Source: an uncultured Mycoplasmatota bacterium (lineage in GTDB: Bacteria; Bacillota_I; Bacilli_A; RF39; UBA660). Taken from it: DNA of 38,282 nt. The notes under the pieces are model-generated. The model worked only from the letters and a program-made list of their open reading frames with translations, made no database searches and was not told the DNA's origin. The first letter of the stretch is position 1; every line of letters starts with the position of its first letter. Both the position numbers and the translations under genes were made by a program. The stretch spans positions 1 through 38,282 of the forward strand of contig UQOS01000009.1 of NCBI GenBank assembly GCA_900542735.1. Reading direction: 5' to 3'. This document shows positions 33,665 to 38,282 of this stretch, one piece after another.

Positions 33665-33693
33665 TTGAAAAATGCCACAAGGTGCGTTATAAT
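33665..33693 (+). promoter_or_regulatory. rpsU promoter
   Basis: TTGAAA (33665-33670), a 17-base spacer and consensus TATAAT (33688-33693), 32 bases upstream of the rpsU ATG. Confidence 0.9.
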
Positions 33694-33725
33694 TGGTTGT
33701 AGTAAGAGCGAAGGGAGGGGAAATA

Positions 33726-33926
33726 ATGACACAGGTAGCGGTAAAAAATGGAAATCTTGAGTTTGCTTTAAAGAAATTTAAACAAAAAGTTGCTAGAGAT
33801 GGAGTCCCTTCTGAATGCAAAAAAAGAGAAGGCTATGATAAGCCAGGCGTTAAGAGAAGAAATGCTAAAAAAGAAGGCATTAAAAATACTCGTAAGCGTA
33901 ACAAAGCTAATAAAAATAGAGACTAA
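33726..33926 (+). CDS. rpsU: 30S ribosomal protein S21
   Basis: The 66-residue basic protein has the S21 pattern: ALKKFKQKVARDGV, then ECKKREGYDKPGVKRR and a lysine/arginine-rich tail. It sits near the anti-Shine-Dalgarno end of 16S rRNA and helps translation initiation. ATG 33726 follows GGAGGGG (33715-33721); an upstream GTG at 33693 overlaps the promoter -10 and is excluded. rpsU-yqeY is a standard Firmicutes pair. A hairpin sits between them. Confidence 0.97.
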   Translation: MTQVAVKNGNLEFALKKFKQKVARDGVPSECKKREGYDKPGVKRRNAKKEGIKNTRKRNKANKNRD

Positions 33927-33946
33927 TCGTAAGTATTAGTCTTTTT
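33921..33946 (+). terminator. Terminator or attenuator between rpsU and yqeY
   Basis: GACTAAT (33921-33927) pairs with ATTAGTC (33935-33941), followed by five T. The rpsU stop codon is in the left arm. As yqeY has no clear promoter of its own, this probably lets part of transcription through. Confidence 0.8.
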
Positions 33947-33963
33947 CTATAAAGGAGGAAATT

Positions 33964-34407
33964 ATGAATTTAGTAGAAAAATTAGATAAAGAAATTATTG
34001 AGGCTATGAAAGCAAAAGATAGTGTTCGTCTAGCTACTTTACGTGGTGTAAAAGGAGCTATGAAACTTCAAAGTATCGATCATAAAAAAGAAATAAATGA
34101 TGAATTGTTAATTGATGTAGTATCAAAAGAAATTAAGACTAGAAATGAATCCATCAAAGAATTTGAAAAAGGTGGAAGACAAGATTTAATTGATAAAACA
34201 GAAGCAGAAATTAAAATTTTAAGTAAATATTTACCAGAGCAATTATCAGAAGAAGAAATTGTAAATATTATTAATCAAGTATTTGAAGAAGTAAACCCAT
34301 CTGGTATCAAAGATATGGGTAAAGTTATGGGTATAGTTACTCCTAAAGTAAAAGGAAAAGCTGATATGAGTGTAGTATCTGCTTTAATTAGAAATAAATT
34401 GAACTAA
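33964..34407 (+). CDS. yqeY: YqeY/GatB-type domain protein
   Basis: The 147-residue protein matches the YqeY family: a helical N-terminal half (LVEKLDKEIIEAMKAKDSVRLATLRGVKGAMK...EIKTRNESIKEFEKGGR) and a C-terminal part related to the tRNA-binding tail of GatB (ILSKYLPEQLSEEEI... DMGKVMGIVTPKVKGKAD). It may act on tRNA-dependent amidation or tRNA binding, but the function is not established. AAAGGAGG (33951-33958) precedes the ATG. It follows rpsU as in B. subtilis. Confidence 0.93.
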   Translation: MNLVEKLDKEIIEAMKAKDSVRLATLRGVKGAMKLQSIDHKKEINDELLIDVVSKEIKTRNESIKEFEKGGRQDLIDKTEAEIKILSKYLPEQLSEEEIVNIINQVFEEVNPSGIKDMGKVMGIVTPKVKGKADMSVVSALIRNKLN

Positions 34408-34410
34408 TAT

Positions 34411-34438
34411 TTACAAACTAAAAAAAATATTATATAAT
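34411..34438 (+). promoter_or_regulatory. pheST promoter
   Basis: TTACAA (34411-34416), a 16-base spacer and TATAAT (34433-34438); transcription would start near 34445 and include the whole T-box. Confidence 0.65.
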
Positions 34439-34444
34439 TTAGCT

Positions 34445-34656
34445 ATCAAGAAAAACAATGACTAAGAAATAGTAATAAGATATTTTATATCAAGAGAGTC
34501 TGTGGTTGGTGTAAACAGATTATAAAATCTTACGAATTCACCTTATGAGTTTCTATTATAGACGAATACTTCACGTTAAGAAGATAAGATATAGAGAAAT
34601 CTATAATTAAGGTGGTACCGCGGTTATCTCGCCCTTATGGCAGGTAGCTGCTTTTT
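34445..34656 (+). promoter_or_regulatory. T-box riboswitch, tRNA-Phe specific
   Basis: The leader senses uncharged tRNA-Phe. The T-box motif AAGGTGGTACCGCGG is at 34609-34623, and its TGGT (34613-34616) can pair with the tRNA 3' ACCA. AAGG...CGCCCTT (34609-34636) forms the antiterminator. Stem I holds GAATTCACC with TTC (34537-34539) as the phenylalanine specifier, followed by the usual ACCTTATGAG. The competing terminator pairs GCGGTTATC (34620-34628) with GGTAGCTGC (34643-34651), with three G-U pairs, before five T. It overlaps the antiterminator, so the two are mutually exclusive. This region also holds the false ATG at 34637. Confidence 0.93.
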
Positions 34657-34681
34657 CTTTGTCATTGAAAGGAGGATTTTT

Positions 34682-35734
34682 ATGAATGAAAAAGTAAATA
34701 GCATTAAAGAAGAAATATTAAATGATATAAATAGTATTTCATCACTAAAAGAACTAGGTGACTTAAAAGTAAAATACCTAGGAAAAAAAGGCCTTGTTAC
34801 CGAGTTAACTAGTAATATGCGTGAGTTATCTATTGAGGAAAAGAAAGAACTTGGTAAACTTTCAAATGAAGCAAGAACCTATGTAACAGATATTATTAGT
34901 AAAAAGGAAACAGAAATAAAAGAAATTGAACTAGCAGAAAAACTAGCTAATGATACAATTGATATTAGTTTACCTAGTGAAAAAATAAAAAAAGGAAGTC
35001 GTCACCCATTTAATCGTATTATTGAAGATGTTGAAGATTTCTTTGTATCTATGGGTTATGATGTAGTAGATGGGCCAGAACTTGAAACTGATGAAAATTG
35101 CTTTCAAAGATTAAATGTACCATTAGGTCACCCAGCAAGAGATGCGCAAGATACTTTCTATATTGATAATGAGTATCTACTTAGAACACAAACTTCAAGC
35201 GTACAAGCAAGAACGATGCAAAAAAATGAAGAAAAGAAACCAATTCGTATGATTTGTCCAGGTAAGGTTTATCGTCGTGATGATGATGCTACCCATTCTC
35301 ATCAATTTGGTCAAGTAGAAGGTTTAGTAATCGATAAAGATATTTCTTTAGCTGATTTAAAGGGAACTTTAGAGTTATTTGCTAAAAAAATGTTAGGAGA
35401 AAATACTAAGGTAAGATTTAGACCAAGTTTCTTCCCATTTACAGAACCTAGTGTAGAAGTAGATGTAAGTTGCTTTAAATGTGGTGGCAAAGGTTGCAGT
35501 TTATGTAAACAAACAGGTTGGATTGAAGTGTTAGGTGCTGGTATGGTTCATCCTAATGTACTTAGAATGGGTGGCTATGATCCAGAAGTTTGGACTGGAT
35601 TTGCTTTTGGTACTGGATTAGATAGATTTGCTATGTTTAGATATGCAATTCCTGATATCCGTTATTTATATACAAATGATATCCGTTTCTTAGAACAGTT
35701 TGATAGAAAGGACGAAGAAAATGAAATTAAGTAG
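34682..35734 (+). CDS. pheS: Phenylalanyl-tRNA synthetase alpha subunit
   Basis: PheS is the catalytic class II subunit of the (alpha-beta)2 enzyme. The 350-residue product has an N-terminal coiled-coil tRNA-binding arm (1 to about 90), motif 1 region HPFNRIIEDVEDFFVSMGYDV, motif 2 MICPGKVYRRDDDATHSHQFGQVEG (about 200-224) and motif 3 GFAFGTGLDRFAMFRY (about 308-323). A CxxC...CxxC zinc-like cluster lies at about 265-277. ATG 34682 follows AAGGAGG; the ATG at 34637 lies in the T-box terminator. It overlaps pheT by 14 bases. Confidence 0.97.
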   Translation: MNEKVNSIKEEILNDINSISSLKELGDLKVKYLGKKGLVTELTSNMRELSIEEKKELGKLSNEARTYVTDIISKKETEIKEIELAEKLANDTIDISLPSEKIKKGSRHPFNRIIEDVEDFFVSMGYDVVDGPELETDENCFQRLNVPLGHPARDAQDTFYIDNEYLLRTQTSSVQARTMQKNEEKKPIRMICPGKVYRRDDDATHSHQFGQVEGLVIDKDISLADLKGTLELFAKKMLGENTKVRFRPSFFPFTEPSVEVDVSCFKCGGKGCSLCKQTGWIEVLGAGMVHPNVLRMGGYDPEVWTGFAFGTGLDRFAMFRYAIPDIRYLYTNDIRFLEQFDRKDEENEIK

Positions 35735-38090
35735 AAAATTTGTTAGTGACTATGTTGATATTCCTGATAATGTAACTATAAAAGATTTAGCAGAAGCTAT
35801 GACTGGAATTGGTAATGAATATGATAGTTGTGGTAAGTTAATTAATGCTACCAATTTAGTAGTAGGTGAAGTAATAGAATGTATTAATCACCCTGATAGT
35901 GATCATTTACATGTATGTAAGGTGAATGTTGGTAATGAAATTCTTCAAATTGTATGTGGTGCTCCTAATGTTAGAACAGGTTTAAAGGTAATTGTTGCTT
36001 TAAATGGAGCAGTATTACCTGGTGGTGTTATTAAAAAGGGAGTTATTCGTGGTGAGGAATCAAATGGAATGCTATGTTCTATGGCTGAACTTGGTCTTGA
36101 ACATAAATTTTTAACAGAAAAAGATGTAAATGGAATTCATGAATTAGATAGTAATGCAGTTGCTGGAGAAGATCCTATCAAATACTTAGGATTAGATGAT
36201 GAAGTAATTGATTTTGAACTTACTTCTAATAGAGGAGATTTATTAAGTATCTTAGGCATGGCTTATGAAATTGGTGCTTTATATGATAAAAAGGTAAAAC
36301 CAATGAATTTAAGTTTTCATGAAAATAGTGATGACATTAATAATTCTTTTGGTATTGATATAAAGACGGAAAACTGTCCTTTATTCCTTGCTAAAAAAGT
36401 AAAGAATGTAGTAATTAAGGAAAGCCCAGACTTTATTAAAAATCGTTTAATTGCATCAGGCATTCGCCCAATTAATAATGTAGTAGATATTAGTAACTAT
36501 GTAATGCTTGAAACAGGTCAACCTCTACACTATTATGATAGTAACCGTTTAGGTGATGTTTTAACAGTAAGAATGGCTTATGAAGATGAAAAATTAACTA
36601 CTTTAGATAACATTGAAAGAACACTATCAGATAGTGATATCGTAATTGCTAATGATACTGGGGCTGTTGGACTAGCTGGTGTCATGGGGGGATTAACTAC
36701 TGAAATAGAAGAAGATACTAAAGATATTATTATTGAATCTGCTATTTTTAATCCTACTCTAGTACGCAAAACTAGTAAAAAAATAGTAAGAAGTGAAGCA
36801 AGTAATCGTTTCGAAAAAGGACTTGATCCAAAAAGAACTTATATGGCTATTGCTAGAAGTTGTTACTTATTAGAAAAATATGCTGATGCTGAAGTAGTTG
36901 GTGGAATGGTAGAATATAATACTCTTGATATGAGCGATGAAGTTGTACCAATCACAGTTCAGAAAATCAATAAAGTGTTAGGTATCACATTAGAAAAAGA
37001 TACTATTCTTGATATTTTTACTCGTTTAGGTTTTACATATGAAGAAAATAATCACGAAATTTTAGTAACGGTTCCAACTAGAAGAGTAGATATTTCTATC
37101 GCAGAAGATTTAATTGAAGAAGTTGGTAGAATTTATGGTATAGATAACATTGTAGGAAAACAAATGACTCTTCCAGTTAAGCCAGGATATGTAAATAAAA
37201 ATAAACGAATAATTCGTAATAAATTAGCATCTCTTGGTTTAAATGAAACTTTAAGTTATGCTTTAATACCAGAATCAGAAGTAAAAAAATATACAAATGA
37301 TGAGTTTGAAGCAATAAAAGTATTAGATCCAATGAGTGAAGATAGAAATACACTTCGTCATAGTATTATTCCATCACTAATGATGATTTATGAATATAAT
37401 AAAGCTAGAGGAAATAAAGATATTTCAATTTATGAAATTGGAGCTTGTTTTGGTAAAGTAGAAGATAGCTATCAAGAAGAAAGTAAATTAGCTATTTTGA
37501 TGACTGGTACTTATACTTTAGGATTAAATCCTAAGAAAGTAAATTTCTACACTTTAAAAGGTATTTTAGAGGAATTATTAGATTATCTAGGTTATCAAAA
37601 TCGTTATAGTTTAAAAGTAGAAGATATTCCTAACGATTTTCACCCAGGTCAAAGTGCATCTATTATTTTAAATAATGTAAAAATTGGTATTATTGGTAAA
37701 GTTCACCCAAGTGTTACCAAAGATGATATTTATGCTTTAGAAATCAATTTAGATAAGTTATTCTCATTTAGAGTAAAACAGATGCAGTATAAAGAAATTT
37801 CTAAATTTCCTGGTATTCACAAAGATATTGCCTTTGTAGTAAACAAAAAAATACCAGCTAGTGATATTATGGCAGCTATTAAGAAAGAGGGCGGAAAACT
37901 TCTTAAAAATATTTCTATTTTCGATGTTTATGAAGGTGAAAAACTAGCAGACGATGAAAAATCAGTAGCTTTTGCATTAACCTTTGAAGATCAAACTAGA
38001 ACATTAAATGAAGAAGAAGTAATGGAAATCTTTAATAGAATTATAGTTGGTGTTGAAAACAAGCTAAATGCTAAAGTAAGAGATAAATAA
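35721..38090 (+). CDS. pheT: Phenylalanyl-tRNA synthetase beta subunit
   Basis: PheT carries tRNA-binding and editing domains. The 789-residue length is normal. An EMAP-like tRNA-binding domain lies near 40-150 (VVGEVIECINHPDSDHLHVCKVNVG... IVCGAPNVR). B3/B4 editing follows (RPINNVVDISNYVMLETGQPLHYYD...GVMGG...IESAIFNPTLVRKTSKK... SEASNRFEKGLDP). B5 and the catalytic-like fold follow, and the C-terminal ferredoxin-like anticodon domain starts at about KEISKFPGIHKDIAFVV. AAAGGA lies upstream of ATG 35721. The 14-base overlap with pheS implies coupling and equal dosage. Confidence 0.97.
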   Translation: MKLSRKFVSDYVDIPDNVTIKDLAEAMTGIGNEYDSCGKLINATNLVVGEVIECINHPDSDHLHVCKVNVGNEILQIVCGAPNVRTGLKVIVALNGAVLPGGVIKKGVIRGEESNGMLCSMAELGLEHKFLTEKDVNGIHELDSNAVAGEDPIKYLGLDDEVIDFELTSNRGDLLSILGMAYEIGALYDKKVKPMNLSFHENSDDINNSFGIDIKTENCPLFLAKKVKNVVIKESPDFIKNRLIASGIRPINNVVDISNYVMLETGQPLHYYDSNRLGDVLTVRMAYEDEKLTTLDNIERTLSDSDIVIANDTGAVGLAGVMGGLTTEIEEDTKDIIIESAIFNPTLVRKTSKKIVRSEASNRFEKGLDPKRTYMAIARSCYLLEKYADAEVVGGMVEYNTLDMSDEVVPITVQKINKVLGITLEKDTILDIFTRLGFTYEENNHEILVTVPTRRVDISIAEDLIEEVGRIYGIDNIVGKQMTLPVKPGYVNKNKRIIRNKLASLGLNETLSYALIPESEVKKYTNDEFEAIKVLDPMSEDRNTLRHSIIPSLMMIYEYNKARGNKDISIYEIGACFGKVEDSYQEESKLAILMTGTYTLGLNPKKVNFYTLKGILEELLDYLGYQNRYSLKVEDIPNDFHPGQSASIILNNVKIGIIGKVHPSVTKDDIYALEINLDKLFSFRVKQMQYKEISKFPGIHKDIAFVVNKKIPASDIMAAIKKEGGKLLKNISIFDVYEGEKLADDEKSVAFALTFEDQTRTLNEEEVMEIFNRIIVGVENKLNAKVRDK

Positions 38091-38095
38091 TACAG

Positions 38096-38133
38096 AAAAA
38101 AGCACCATATCAATATAAGATATGATGCTTTTT
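38096..38133 (+). terminator. pheST terminator
   Basis: AAAAAGCA-C-CATATC pairs with GATATG-A-TGCTTTTT (38096-38111 with 38119-38133) across one mismatch. The flanking A-run may also serve a minus-strand gene to the right. Confidence 0.85.
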
Positions 38134-38280
38134 ACAAACTATTTTATTTCGTGTGATAACTTTATCAATATGAATAAATTTGATTTTAAAATCATAATTT
38201 TTACTACGAACTGTTTTTCTAGAATAAATATTCGTAAAATAGATAAAGTTTCTAGTATGTAGATAATTTTTATAATTACA
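38110..38280 (-). other. Possible 3' end of a minus-strand gene leaving the window
   Basis: On the minus strand one frame is open from the window edge to TGA at 38112-38110 (about 56 codons). It reads a Lys/Asn/Tyr-rich sequence such as YSRKTVRSKNYDFKIKF. A second frame is open for about 47 codons. AT-rich DNA gives such frames by chance, so this is only a pointer; no family is recognised. Confidence 0.22.
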
Positions 38281-38282
38281 GT

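Noticed and set aside
34637..34681. ATG at 34637 as pheS start
   Set aside because: It lies in the T-box terminator helix and has no ribosome-binding site. AAGGAGG precedes ATG 34682.
1..38282. CRISPR arrays, tRNA or rRNA genes, complete insertion sequences
   Set aside because: No regularly spaced repeats, cloverleaf or rRNA-like segments and no intact transposase with terminal repeats were seen. The only mobile-like item is the Rpn-type remnant.
1..38282. Mycoplasma-type code (TGA as Trp)
   Set aside because: TGA ends rsmE and ymfF at conserved C-termini, and conserved tryptophans use TGG.

Overview
The window is AT-rich Bacillota DNA read with the standard code: TGA terminates rsmE and ymfF, and TGG is the tryptophan codon. 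A spoIIGA-sigE pair shows an endospore-forming lineage. The partial surface protein at the left edge, the TasA-like protein, the reduced AddAB and the many extended -10 promoters suggest a small-genome, probably gut-associated and uncultured member of the Bacilli. That placement is inference; no rRNA or tRNA gene is present to fix it.

Layout. 1-1086 is the 3' end of a frameshifted cell-surface gene whose last part looks like a retroelement-diversified variable region. A 6S RNA gene (about 1169-1362) leads into tcdA. At 2088-7494 lie lexA and, divergent from it, a 47-residue membrane protein behind a LexA box, then polA, a DUF1653 gene, an HD-domain gene and mutM. Next come pyk, a small unknown gene, tmcAL (minus strand), yceD-rpmF, spoIIGA-sigE, rsmE, a membrane-anchored acidic protein and ftsK/spoIIIE. 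17245-19161 is a decayed patch holding a metallopeptidase gene cut by a stop codon and an N-terminally truncated Rpn-type nuclease. deoD, the M16 pair ymfF-ymfH, a GHL10-type glycosidase, a strongly promoted TasA-like surface protein and addB-addA follow. 30486-33630 is a compact bacteriocin locus. The window ends with rpsU-yqeY and a T-box-controlled pheS-pheT operon.

How the genes work together. LexA, the small SOS membrane protein, PolA, MutM and AddAB are DNA repair and damage-response functions. SpoIIGA and pro-SigE form the mother-cell sigma activation switch, and the FtsK/SpoIIIE translocase may serve division and sporulation. The bacteriocin locus encodes a C39-peptidase ABC exporter, a minimal accessory protein, two unannotated double-glycine-leader peptides with GxxxG motifs and one C-terminal-proximal cysteine each, and a candidate immunity protein that overlaps the second peptide gene.

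The observations most likely to be new are the two-peptide bacteriocin, the minimal SOS membrane protein at the yneA position, and the probable diversity-generating-retroelement target whose reverse transcriptase lies outside the window.
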